Source of the DNA: Streptomyces sp. 378
GTDB lineage: Bacteria; Actinomycetota; Actinomycetes; Streptomycetales; Streptomycetaceae
Assembly (NCBI RefSeq): GCF_030124145.1
Contig: NZ_JASKMS010000002.1
Span: forward strand, 186,001 to 250,000
Reading direction: 5' to 3'
Length of the DNA stretch: 64,000 nt
Position 1 is the first letter of the stretch, and each line of letters begins with the position of its first letter. The translations under genes were made by a program, and so were the position numbers. The notes under the pieces are model-generated. The model did no database searches, was not told where the DNA came from, and saw nothing but the letters and a program-made list of their open reading frames with translations. Of this stretch, positions 19,969 through 28,397 are shown piece by piece.

Positions 19969-20814
19969 TCACGCGTAGTGCCGCCGGGGCACGGTGACGT
20001 GGTAGCCGGAGTCCAGCAGTTCCGGCAGATAGCGCCGCAGGGCCCGCACGCTCTGCGAGCGGTCGCCCCCGGCGTCGTGCGAGAGCACCACGACGCCGGG
20101 GGCGGCGCCGCGTTCGACCCGCTTCGTGATGGACCGGATCCCGGGGGTGGTCCAGTCGAGGGTGTCGACCGTCCAGGCCAGCGGTTCCATGCCGAGTTCG
20201 GCGCCGAGTTGGAAGGCGGCCCGGTTCCAGGCGCCGTAGGGGGCGCGGAACCACTCGGGGCGCTCCCCGCAGGCGTCCTCGATGACGTCGCAGGTGCGTT
20301 CCATCTCGGAGCGGATCTGCCGGCGGGTGAGCCGGGTGAGCAACGGGTGGGACCAGGTGTGGTTCCCCACGACGTGGCCCTCGTCGGCCATCCGGGCCAG
20401 CAGCTTCTTGTTGCCGACGGCCATCTCGCCGCACACGAAGAACATCGCGCGCGCGTCGTACTCGGCCAGCGTGTCCAGGATGTCGGGGGTGTAGCGGGGA
20501 TCGGGGCCGTCGTCGAAGGTCAGCACCATGGTCCTGCCGCGGCCGGACACGCGCAGCAGCGGTTCACGGCGTACCAGGGTCCGACGGGGCACGGCACGCG
20601 GCGGGCCGTAGCCGGTGATGGGCTGGAGGCGGTAGGCGGAGGACTTCGGGGGCCGGCGGGCCTGCGGGCCCGCGGCCGTGGCGGGGGTGACGGGCTCGTC
20701 CCCGGTGACCGCCGTGAGCACTCCACCCGTCGCGACCGCTCCCACGGCGCCGGCGCCGGCGAGCAACGCCCGGCGCCGGGTGAGCAGCCGGGAGGGCAAC
20801 TGATCCTTCTTCAT
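19969..20814 (-). CDS. Secreted polysaccharide deacetylase (NodB homology, CE4)
   Basis: The 281-residue protein has a Tat-like N-terminus (LLTRRRALLAGAGAVGAVAT) and a CE4 domain. Motif 1 TFDDGPDP contains the Asp101/Asp102 pair, motif 2 NHTWSH holds His152 and His156 for metal binding, and motif 3 is RAPYGAWN. LSHDAGG supplies the late histidine. It probably removes acetyl groups from peptidoglycan or another N-acetylated glycan outside the cell. It converges on the sortase gene with a gap of 39 bases. Confidence 0.9.
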   Translation of the reverse strand: MKKDQLPSRLLTRRRALLAGAGAVGAVATGGVLTAVTGDEPVTPATAAGPQARRPPKSSAYRLQPITGYGPPRAVPRRTLVRREPLLRVSGRGRTMVLTFDDGPDPRYTPDILDTLAEYDARAMFFVCGEMAVGNKKLLARMADEGHVVGNHTWSHPLLTRLTRRQIRSEMERTCDVIEDACGERPEWFRAPYGAWNRAAFQLGAELGMEPLAWTVDTLDWTTPGIRSITKRVERGAAPGVVVLSHDAGGDRSQSVRALRRYLPELLDSGYHVTVPRRHYA

Positions 20815-20903
20815 GAGTCATCAGTCGCCCGGCGGATGGCCGACGCACCTGAGCAACACCGGCGTGGCGGCACACCTTCACCCGTTCGGCCCACGCAGAA
20901 GGG
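20815..20903. other. Short spacer between deacetylase start and lysS remnant
   Basis: The deacetylase start-side region; no feature is recognised beyond an expected promoter. Confidence 0.3.
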
Positions 20904-21103
20904 TCAGCGGCGGCGCACCAGAGGGAAGGGCGGGGTATCGCGGACGAGCACGATCCGGCCGGCGACGGTGACCTGCTCGCCCGGCCGGACCTCGGCGAGG
21001 TGTGGGTGCGGGCCGGGATGCCCCACCGGGTAGGGTGCCGTCGGCGCGCAGCCGGTCGAGCTTGTGGTGCCGGACGCGGGCCTGTTCGGACAGGCCGGAG
21101 GGG
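20904..21103 (-). pseudogene. Decayed fragment of lysyl-tRNA synthetase (N-terminal anticodon-binding domain)
   Basis: On the minus strand one frame reads SGLSEQARVRHHKLDRLRAD, the opening of class II lysyl-tRNA synthetases (LxEQxxVRxxKLxxLRAxG). After a single-base frameshift near 21038 the next frame reads PYPVGHPGPHPHLAEVRPGE and then QVTVAGRIVLVRD. This matches the PYPVG...LAEVR...VAGRVVLVRD start of the OB fold. Similarity then stops and the frame ends at TGA 20904-20906. Only about 65 codons of a roughly 500-codon gene remain, with no catalytic domain nearby. A functional copy must be elsewhere. Confidence 0.68.
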
Positions 21104-21382
21104 GCCGGCGGGCTCGGTCCCGTCCCCTCCGGCGAGGCCGAGCACCGCCAACGACGGCGGCCCCTCCGTGGTGGCGGGCCGCTGCCCGCCCTTCGGGTGC
21201 CCTCTTCCCCGGAGTTCGCGCATGGACGGTACGGACACGAAGCCCTCGGCGATCCCGTGACGGTCGTGCCGTAGACCGGGCCGGGGTCCTGTCCGCCCCG
21301 TGCGTGGTGTCTTCCGTCCTGCGGTCGCCTGGGCCGTCATGATCGACCGTCAGCGTTTGCCGATCGTGAAGAGGTGAGGCGC
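21104..21382. other. Non-coding region upstream of the amino acid permease
   Basis: No gene is recognised. On the minus strand a frame preceding the lysS fragment stays open but has no family similarity. The permease promoter is expected near the right end. Confidence 0.35.
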
Positions 21383-22813
21383 ATGGCCGGGCTCCGGACG
21401 GGTGAGGGGATTCTCCGTCGCAAACCCATCGAGCACATCGAGGAGACGGAAGCCGGCGAGGACGGTCGGCTGGAACGGTCGCTGGGGCTGTGGCAGCTGA
21501 CCGCGATCGGGGTCGGCGGCATCATCGGCGCGGGCATCTTCACACTCGCGGGAACCGTCGCCAACGGCACGGCGGGACCCGCCGTGCTGGTCTCCTTCCT
21601 CGTCGCGGGCGTCGCGAGTGCCGCCGCCGCCCTGTCGTACGCCGAGTTCGCCGGGCTCATCCCGAAGGCCGGTTCGGCCTACACGTACGGCTACGCGGTG
21701 CTCGGCGAGCTGGCGGGCTGGTTCATCGGCTGGGACCTGCTGCTGGAGTACACGGCGATCGTGGCGGTGGTCGCGATCGGCATCTCCGGCTACTTCAGCT
21801 TCCTGGTGGGCGAGATGGGCGCCGATCTGCCCGCCTGGATGCTGGGCGCCCCCGGCACCGGAGACGGCCACCGGGTCGACCTGTTCGCGGCGCTGCTGTG
21901 CCTGCTCACCGCCTACCTGCTGAACCTCGGCATCAAGAACGCGGCCCGTTTCGAGACGGTCGTGGTGATCCTGAAGGTCCTGGTCGTGCTGCTGGTGATC
22001 GGGGTCGGTGTGTTCCACATCGACACGGCGAACTACAACCCCTTCTTCCCGTACGGCGTGGGCGGGGCGTTCACGGGCGCGGCGACGGTGTTCTTCGCGG
22101 TGTTCGGCTACGACGCCATGTCGACGGCGGCCGAGGAGTCCAAGGACGCGCAGCGGCACATGCCGAAGGCGATCATCTACTCGCTCGTCATCTCGATGGT
22201 GCTGTACGTGGCGGCCTGCCTGGTGCTGACGGGCATGCAGAATTACAAGGACATCGACAAGGAGAGCGGCTTCTCGACGGCGTTCAAGTCGGTGGGGCTG
22301 AGCGGGCTGGCGGACATCATCGCGGTGGGCGCGATCATCGGCATCCTCACGGTGATGTTCACGTTCATGCTGGGCGTGACCCGGGTGTGGTTCTCGATGT
22401 CCCGGGACGGGCTGCTGCCCAAGTGGTTCGCGAAGACGCACCCGACACGGCACGTGCCGACGCGGGTCACCTGGATCGTCGGGGTGGCCTCGGCCGCCAT
22501 CGCCGGGTTCCTGCCGATCGGCGAGGCGGCCGAACTGACCAACATCGGCATCCTGCTGGCGTTCGTCGTGGTGTGCACGGCGGTGATCGTGCTGCGCTAC
22601 CGGCAGCCGGAACTGCCGCGCACGTTCCGAGCGCCGTGGATGCCGGTGGTGCCCGCGGTGGGCGTCGTCTTCTCGATCTGGCTGATCACGTTCCTGCAGT
22701 GGCAGACCTGGGCGCGGTTCGCCGTCTGGCTCGCGCTGGGGCTGGTGGTCTACTTCGCCTACTCGTACCGCAGTTCGGAGATGGCGCGGCGCGGGCCCGG
22801 GGAAGCGGGGTAG
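21383..22813 (+). CDS. APC-family amino acid permease (cationic amino acid transporter type)
   Basis: The 476-residue protein has about 12 membrane helices. The N-terminal GLWQLTAIGVGGIIGAGIFT is the substrate-binding helix 1 of the APC fold, and AGSAYTYGYAVLGELAGWFI, FFAVFGYDAMSTAAEESKD and FTFMLGVTRVWFSMSRDGLL are characteristic of the CAT (YfnA-like) subgroup. It probably takes up amino acids by proton coupling. An ATG at 21383 after GAGGTGAGG is preferred to the in-frame GTG nine bases upstream. It converges on the CapA-like gene with a 3-base gap. Confidence 0.9.
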   Translation: MAGLRTGEGILRRKPIEHIEETEAGEDGRLERSLGLWQLTAIGVGGIIGAGIFTLAGTVANGTAGPAVLVSFLVAGVASAAAALSYAEFAGLIPKAGSAYTYGYAVLGELAGWFIGWDLLLEYTAIVAVVAIGISGYFSFLVGEMGADLPAWMLGAPGTGDGHRVDLFAALLCLLTAYLLNLGIKNAARFETVVVILKVLVVLLVIGVGVFHIDTANYNPFFPYGVGGAFTGAATVFFAVFGYDAMSTAAEESKDAQRHMPKAIIYSLVISMVLYVAACLVLTGMQNYKDIDKESGFSTAFKSVGLSGLADIIAVGAIIGILTVMFTFMLGVTRVWFSMSRDGLLPKWFAKTHPTRHVPTRVTWIVGVASAAIAGFLPIGEAAELTNIGILLAFVVVCTAVIVLRYRQPELPRTFRAPWMPVVPAVGVVFSIWLITFLQWQTWARFAVWLALGLVVYFAYSYRSSEMARRGPGEAG

Positions 22814-22816
22814 GCG

Positions 22817-23971
22817 CTACTCCCCCATCACCAGGCCGTCCCCGGCCGCGCCCCGGCTGAGCACGACGTCGCGGATGCGGTCGCGGACGGCCCGGACGTC
22901 GGCGCCCTGGGCGATCGCCCGGTTGAGGTTCACGACCCGGCCGGCGTCGACGTCGAACAGCTGCGGAACGAACTCCGCCTTCGTCACCTCCCAGCGGCCG
23001 CCCGGCCGAGCGGGTGGTGCGAAGGTGAAGCGGCCGAGGGTGGACTGGTTGCCGCGCGGGTCCTTGACGCCCTCGTGGTTGGTCATCTCGCCGGCGATCT
23101 GATCGCCCATGCCGTAGACCACCCAGGTGCCGTTGACCTTCTCGTAGGCCTGCGGGACGTGCGCGTGGGTGCCGAGGATCAGGTCGATGTCGGGGCGGTC
23201 CCCGGTGCGCGCGGCGGTGAGGCTCCGGGCCAGGGTCAGCTGCCGGTCGTCGGGGGCGTCCTGCCACTCGGTGCCCCAGTGCAGGGAGACCAGGACCACG
23301 TCGGCGCCCGCCCGGCGGGCCGCCCGGGCGTCGGCGACGATCCTGGCCTCGTCGATGAGGTTGACGGCCCAGGGCTGCCCGTCCGGGAGCGGGAAGCCGT
23401 TGGTGTCGTAGGTGTAGGCGAGGTGCGCGACCTCGGCCGGGCCGGCCCGCAGGACGGTCGCCGTGTCCGCCTCTTCCTCGGTGCGGGCGGAGCCGCTGTG
23501 CCGGACACCCGCGCGGTCGAGGGCGTCGAGGGTGCGGCGGATGCCTTCGGCGCCGTCGTCCAGGGTGTGGTTGGAGGCGGTGGAGCAGCCGTCGTAGCCG
23601 GTGACGGCGAGGGCCCGGGCCACCTCGGGCGGGGACTTGAAGGTGGGGTAGCCGGTGTAGGCGCCGTTCGCGCCGTAGACCGTCTCCATGTGGCAGAGGG
23701 CCACGTCGGCGCGGGAGACGACGGAGCGGATCCCGGCGAGCATCGGCCGGAAGTCGTAGCCGGTGCCGCCGGCGTCGAAGCGGGCCCGGTCGATGATCGA
23801 GCTGTGCGGGAGGACGTCACCGGAGGCGACGAGTGTGAAGCCGCGGGGCCCGGCGGCGGCCGGTGCCGGGCGTCCGCGGTCGGGTTTGTCGTGGCCTCGG
23901 GCCTGGCAGGCGGCGCCTGCGGCGAGGACGACGGTCAGGGCCAGGGCGACCTGTCGGCTGCGTGCGAGCAT
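22817..23971 (-). CDS. CapA-family lipoprotein (calcineurin-like phosphoesterase fold)
   Basis: The 384-residue protein has a lipobox ending at Cys22 (LAAGAAC), then a metallophosphatase-like domain with ASGDVLPHSSI, the ALCHMETVYG segment, STASNHTLDDG, VLVSLHWGTEW and LILGTHAHVPQ. These motifs define the PgsA/CapA family named after poly-gamma-glutamate capsule synthesis. Most actinobacterial members have no proven link to capsules and are simply surface metallo-enzymes. It is extracellular and membrane-tethered. Confidence 0.88.
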   Translation of the reverse strand: MLARSRQVALALTVVLAAGAACQARGHDKPDRGRPAPAAAGPRGFTLVASGDVLPHSSIIDRARFDAGGTGYDFRPMLAGIRSVVSRADVALCHMETVYGANGAYTGYPTFKSPPEVARALAVTGYDGCSTASNHTLDDGAEGIRRTLDALDRAGVRHSGSARTEEEADTATVLRAGPAEVAHLAYTYDTNGFPLPDGQPWAVNLIDEARIVADARAARRAGADVVLVSLHWGTEWQDAPDDRQLTLARSLTAARTGDRPDIDLILGTHAHVPQAYEKVNGTWVVYGMGDQIAGEMTNHEGVKDPRGNQSTLGRFTFAPPARPGGRWEVTKAEFVPQLFDVDAGRVVNLNRAIAQGADVRAVRDRIRDVVLSRGAAGDGLVMGE

Positions 23972-24193
23972 GCATTCACCCCACTGTGGGCGTTGTAGTC
24001 GTATTTACACACGAACAGGAAAGAAGGCGCACGCCGCCCCACGCGGCTCCGACACGCTCATCAGCCCGTCCGGCACCCGCATGGCCGGGCGACCCGACCG
24101 TTCGTCGAACCGTTCGTCGACGCGATCGACCGTCCGCCGCACAGCCGGGTACGTGCCCTGTGCCCCGACCGCGCCCTGCGGTGGCATACGGCC

Positions 24194-24739
24194 ATGACGG
24201 CCGGATCCACACTCATGAACGGGACGACCGCCGAGCACGAGCTCGCCGCACTGCAGCGGGAGCACGGCCGGCCCCTCTTCGCGCTACTGGTCAGGCTCTG
24301 CGACGGCGACCGACAGCGCGCGGAGGACCTGGTGCAGGAGACACTGGTGCGCGCCTGGCAGCATCCCGAGGCCCTGCGCGCCGACGACTTCGACTCCGTG
24401 CGGCCCTGGCTGATGACCGTCGCCCGGCGGCTCGCCATCGACGCCCGGCGGGCCCGTCAGGCCCGTCCGGCCGAGGTCGGCGACGCGGTGCTGGAGAACG
24501 CGCGGGTCATCTCCGACCACGCGGAGCGGGCCGCGGCGATGCTGGACGTCCGCCAGGCTGTGAAGACACTCACTCCGGAGCACCGTGAAGTCCTGGTGCT
24601 GGTGTACTTCCAGGGGGCGAGTGTGGCGGAAGCCGCGGCGACCCTCGGGATCCCGCCCGGTACCGTGAAGTCCCGCGCGTACTACGCGCTGCGCGCCCTG
24701 CGCAGGGTGCTACCGGGATACGCCGCCGACCTGCGGTGA
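24194..24739 (+). CDS. ECF-type RNA polymerase sigma factor
   Basis: The 181-residue protein has sigma region 2 (about residues 25-95, with GDRQRAEDLVQETLVRAWQH and SVRPWLMTVARRLAIDARR) and region 4 (about 120-175, TLTPEHREVLVLVYFQGASV and GIPPGTVKSRAYYALRALRR). There is no C-terminal extension. Downstream on the same strand lie an unknown protein and a zinc anti-sigma protein, suggesting a sigma/anti-sigma module with an extra gene inserted. An internal ATG seven codons in could also start it. Confidence 0.9.
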   Translation: MTAGSTLMNGTTAEHELAALQREHGRPLFALLVRLCDGDRQRAEDLVQETLVRAWQHPEALRADDFDSVRPWLMTVARRLAIDARRARQARPAEVGDAVLENARVISDHAERAAAMLDVRQAVKTLTPEHREVLVLVYFQGASVAEAAATLGIPPGTVKSRAYYALRALRRVLPGYAADLR

Positions 24740-24891
24740 AACCAATGAGTGGGTCAAGCCTCCGTAAAGCGCCTTGCCGATGACCCCGGTTGAGTAATCG
24801 GCTGTTCTCATCCGTGTTCCGGAGGGGGCCGTCTGCGCTCCCGGGGCCCGGTGTCGGGCGACGCGCAGGTACCGGAGGAAGGCAGGAAGGG

Positions 24892-25404
24892 ATGCTGGAC
24901 AGAGAACAGGGGAGCACGGACGGTGCCGACGGTGAACTGACCGTCCCCATGGCGTGGTTGTACGCCGAGTACATCGCCGACGAGCTGCTGCGGACCGGCG
25001 ATCTGATGCCGCCGACGTCCTTCGAGTTCCGCGCCGGGCGCGACGCCCTGGCGCTCACCATCTTCCTGTCCGACACCGACGGGGAGCTGTCCGGCATCCG
25101 GGTCGTCACCCAGCTGGAGACCTGGCTGTCGCTGACCGCGTACGACCAGCCGTGGCAGGAGTGGGTGCGCGAGCGGCTGGCCGAGCTCACCGTCGGCGCC
25201 GCGCGCTCGGGCCGGCCCGCACCGGACCTGGACCTCGCCGAGGAGGCCTGGCGCTGGCTGCAGGAGACGGAACTGCTCGCACCCGATCTGAACGCGGTGC
25301 CGGGGGGCGCTCCGGTGGTCGGGGAGGACGAGGGGCCGAAGGTCTGGACACCCGCCTGGCAGCTCGGACTGCCGCTGGGACACCTCGCGATCCATCTTTT
25401 TTAG
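24892..25404 (+). CDS. Hypothetical protein between sigma factor and anti-sigma gene
   Basis: The 170-residue acidic protein has no family I can name. It has WLYAEYIADELLRTGDLMPP and SFEFRAGRDALALTIFL near the front, then a Trp-rich middle (LETWLSLTAYDQPWQEWVRE) and a hydrophobic end LGLPLGHLAIHLF. No signal peptide or membrane helix is evident, so it is probably cytoplasmic. The ATG follows a strong purine-rich ribosome site (GGAAGG). Position suggests a role in the regulatory module, but that is inference only. Confidence 0.7.
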   Translation: MLDREQGSTDGADGELTVPMAWLYAEYIADELLRTGDLMPPTSFEFRAGRDALALTIFLSDTDGELSGIRVVTQLETWLSLTAYDQPWQEWVRERLAELTVGAARSGRPAPDLDLAEEAWRWLQETELLAPDLNAVPGGAPVVGEDEGPKVWTPAWQLGLPLGHLAIHLF

Positions 25405-25555
25405 ATTTCCGCGGTCCCGGACCAATCCGGGGGCCGGAGGGCTCCGAATCCTTTGGTTGCGATTGTGTCACCGGCTTGAGTGATTCCGCTGCCTGGTCCG
25501 TACCGGTGGGAGCAAGGAGTAACCCCACCCGCACCCAACGGCACGAGGATTCGGC

Positions 25556-26209
25556 ATGAGGTCCCTGGAGAGGCATCGCGACGTCGCGGCCTACGCGCTC
25601 GGCGTGCTGGACGAGGCGGAGGCATTCCGCTTCGAGGACCACCTCATGGAGTGCCCTCGGTGCGCTGCAGAGGTGACGGAATTCGGCGCGACCACACGGC
25701 AGTTGATGCTGTACCGGCGGGCGACGCCACGGTTCGTGCACCCGGTGGCGCAGCCCGGGCCGCGCATGCTGGACGGGCTGCTGGCCGAGGTGGCGACCCG
25801 GCGCCGGGCCGGACGCCGGCGTCTGATGTTCGCCCTCGCCGCCTCGGTGGTCCTCGCGGCGTCGGTGCCCGGCATCGCGATGATGGCCGAGGGCAGCGCC
25901 GAGAAACGCCTGACGGTCGCGGCGACCGACGCGCGCACGGGGGTGTGGGCGCAGGTCACGACGGAGGACGAGGAGTCGGGCAGCCAGGTCGAGCTGAAGG
26001 TGAAGGGCGCCTCGGCCTCGCGCCCCTGCCACCTGGTGATCGTCGGCCACGACGGCACCGAGGAGACGGCCACCAGCTGGCACGGGCCCGGCCACGACGA
26101 CGAGCCCGACACGATGATGGCCAGTTCCTCCATGCATCCGGAGGACATCGCCCGCTACGAGATCCGTTCGGTGACCGGCGAGGTCCTGTGGACACTGCGG
26201 CCGAGCTGA
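25556..26209 (+). CDS. Zinc-finger anti-sigma factor (ZAS) with membrane anchor
   Basis: The 217-residue protein begins with a ZAS motif: HRDVAAYALGVLDEAEA, then H-x3-C-x2-C in DHLMECPRCAAEV (residues about 29-36). A single helix follows (LMFALAASVVLAASVPGIAMM, about 98-118), and then an extracytoplasmic beta-rich domain. Such proteins hold a cognate ECF sigma factor inactive until a signal. The likely partner is the sigma factor at 24194-24739, two genes upstream on the same strand. The outer domain resembles RskA-type anti-sigma C-termini. Confidence 0.85.
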   Translation: MRSLERHRDVAAYALGVLDEAEAFRFEDHLMECPRCAAEVTEFGATTRQLMLYRRATPRFVHPVAQPGPRMLDGLLAEVATRRRAGRRRLMFALAASVVLAASVPGIAMMAEGSAEKRLTVAATDARTGVWAQVTTEDEESGSQVELKVKGASASRPCHLVIVGHDGTEETATSWHGPGHDDEPDTMMASSSMHPEDIARYEIRSVTGEVLWTLRPS

Positions 26210-26319
26210 CCATCCGTCCGCCCCTGCCACCGGGCGCTTCCCGCGCCCCGGTGTGAGACTGCTGGACGACACACCCGGGAGATCGCCGGGTGTCCACGGT
26301 CGCGGTGAGGGGAGAGAAG

Positions 26320-27499
26320 GTGACGACGGCAGAGGCCGGGGAAGGCCGGCTCGAGGAGTTCCTCGCCGACCCGGAGAGCCTGGCGCTGGAGCTGCCCGCC
26401 GCGATCGCCCGCTGCACCGCGGCCCTCGGGTTGCAGCACTCGGTGGCGTACCTGGCCGACCTCCAGCAGCGCCGGCTCGTGCCGCTCACCGACGTGACCC
26501 GGTCCCTGGCCATCGACGACTCGCTCGCCGGCTGGGCGTACCGCACCCAGTCGCTGCGGGTGGAGGAGTCGGAGACCGGCGGGATGACCGCCTGGATCCC
26601 CCTCCTGGACGGCGCCGAGCGCCTCGGTGTCCTCGCGGTGCTGTCCCCGTCGCTGACGCCGGCCGTACTGCGCCGCGGCCGGGCCCTCGCCACCCTCCTC
26701 GCCATGATGATCACCTCGAAGCGGTCGTACAAGGATTCGTTCGTCCGGCGCACTCACACCGAACCGATGCGGCTGCCCGCCGAGATGCTGTGGGCCTTCC
26801 TGCCGCCCCGCACCATCGGCACCGCACACGCTGTCCACGGCCGTGCTGGAACCGGCCTACGAGCTCGGCGGCGACGACTTCGACCACTCCCTGACGGAGT
26901 CGGCCCTGCACGCCACCGTCCTCGACTCCATGGGGCACAACCTGGCCTCGGGGCTCACCACGGCCGTCGCCCTGGCCGCGTGCCGCAACGCCCGGTGGAC
27001 CGGGGCGGATCTGCCCGAGCTCTTCGAGTGCGTCGACGACGCGCTGGCGCACTGGCTCCCCGACCAGTTCTGCACGGGCGTCCTGGCCCAGCTCGACCTG
27101 GCCTCCGGAGTGCTGCGGTGGAGCAACTGCGGGCATCCCGCCCCGCTGCTCATCCGCGACCGGCGGCTGCTCGTCGACGCCCTGCGGCGTGAGCCGGATC
27201 CGCCGATGGGGCAGCCGCCCGTGCTCGCCGGGAGACAGCGGCAGACCCACGAGATCACGTTGCATCCGGGCGACCGGGTGCTGATGTACACCGACGGGGT
27301 GACCGAGGCCCGGGCCGGTGACGGCGGCGAGTTCGGCCTCGAACAGTTCGCCGACTACATCATCCGGGCGATGGCGGCGGGCGAGCTGGCACCCGAGGCG
27401 CTGCGGCGGCTCATCCACTCCATCCTCGACTCGCCCACCAGCCGGCTGCGGGACGACGCCACCATCCTGATGTTCGAGTGGACGCCGCCGCCCCGGTGA
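26320..27499 (+). pseudogene. GAF-PP2C (SpoIIE-type) phosphatase split by a frameshift
   Basis: The first frame from GTG 26320 (GGGGAGAGAAG ribosome site) gives a GAF-like domain and reaches LWAFLPPRTIGTAHA. At about 26830 the coding continues in the next frame as LSTAVLEPAYELGGDDFDHS through YTDGVTEARAG and RDDATILMFEW. All PP2C metal-site elements (GGDDFD, VLDSMGHNL, YTDG, RDDAT) remain. Close relatives read ...GTAHALSTAVLEPAYELGG without a break, so two bases appear lost in a GC repeat. Unless this is a sequencing error or programmed shift, only a truncated GAF protein would be made. Confidence 0.8.
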
Positions 27500-27511
27500 C
27501 CCGGGCCGGGG

Positions 27512-28375
27512 TCACTTCAGCAGGCGGGACATCCTGCGGTCGGCGAGCGGCTTGCCGCCCGTCTGGCAGGTCGGGCAGTACTGGAGCGAGGAGTCGCTGA
27601 AGGACACCTCGCGCACGGTGTCCCCGCACACCGGGCAGGGCTCGCCGGTGCGGCCGTGGACACGCAGCCCGCTCTTCTTCTCGGCCTTCAGCCGCCCGGC
27701 CGCCACGCCACGGGAGCGTTCGACGGCCTCGGTGAGCGTGTCGCGCAGGGCCGCGTACAGCCGCCCGGTCTCCTCCTCGCTCAGGGACGCCGCCAGCTTG
27801 AACGGGGACATCTTCGCCGCGTGCAGGATCTCGTCGCTGTAGGCGTTGCCCACGCCCGCGATCAGGCTCTGGTCCCGCAGCGCGCCCTTGAGCTGCCGCC
27901 GTTCACCGGCCAGCAGTTCCGTCAGGCGCCGCTCGTCGAAGTCGTCGGCGAGCGGGTCCGGACCGAGCCGGGCCACGCCGGGGACCTCCTGCGGGTCGCC
28001 CACGACGTACACCGCGAGCCGCTTCTGGGTGCCGGCCTCCGTGAGGTCGAACCCGGCGCCGGTCTCCAGGGCCACACGCAGCGCGAGGGGCCCCTTGCCG
28101 GGGCGGGGCGGCCCGTCGGGCAGCCGGTCCTTCCAGTGCAGCCAGCCCGCGCGGGCCAGGTGCGTCACCAGGTGCGGGCCGTCGGCGGTCCGCAGATCGA
28201 GGAACTTGCCGTACCGGCGTACGGCGGTGACCTCGTGGCCCTCCAGCGCGGACAGGGGCGGTTGGTACGTCTTCAGGACGCTGATCGCGACGGGCAGCAC
28301 CCGTACGATCTCGTGGCCGACGAGGTGCTCGGTCAGAAAGTCCTTGAGCGCCTCGACCTCGGGGAGTTCCGGCAT
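27512..28375 (-). CDS. Fpg/Nei-family DNA glycosylase
   Basis: The 287-residue protein begins MPELPEVEALKDFL; Pro2 and Glu3 are the catalytic N-terminus of this family. The helix-two-turn-helix region LKGALRDQSLIAGVGNAYSDEIL and a C-terminal zinc finger CPVCGD...YCPTCQTGG are intact. These enzymes remove oxidised bases and nick the strand. The start is fixed because Pro2 must follow Met1; the upstream open frame is a shadow of the phosphatase gene. The subfamily (Fpg, Nei1 or Nei2) is not decided here. Confidence 0.92.
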   Translation of the reverse strand: MPELPEVEALKDFLTEHLVGHEIVRVLPVAISVLKTYQPPLSALEGHEVTAVRRYGKFLDLRTADGPHLVTHLARAGWLHWKDRLPDGPPRPGKGPLALRVALETGAGFDLTEAGTQKRLAVYVVGDPQEVPGVARLGPDPLADDFDERRLTELLAGERRQLKGALRDQSLIAGVGNAYSDEILHAAKMSPFKLAASLSEEETGRLYAALRDTLTEAVERSRGVAAGRLKAEKKSGLRVHGRTGEPCPVCGDTVREVSFSDSSLQYCPTCQTGGKPLADRRMSRLLK

Positions 28376-28397
28376 AGCTCCAGAGTGCCACGTGGGG

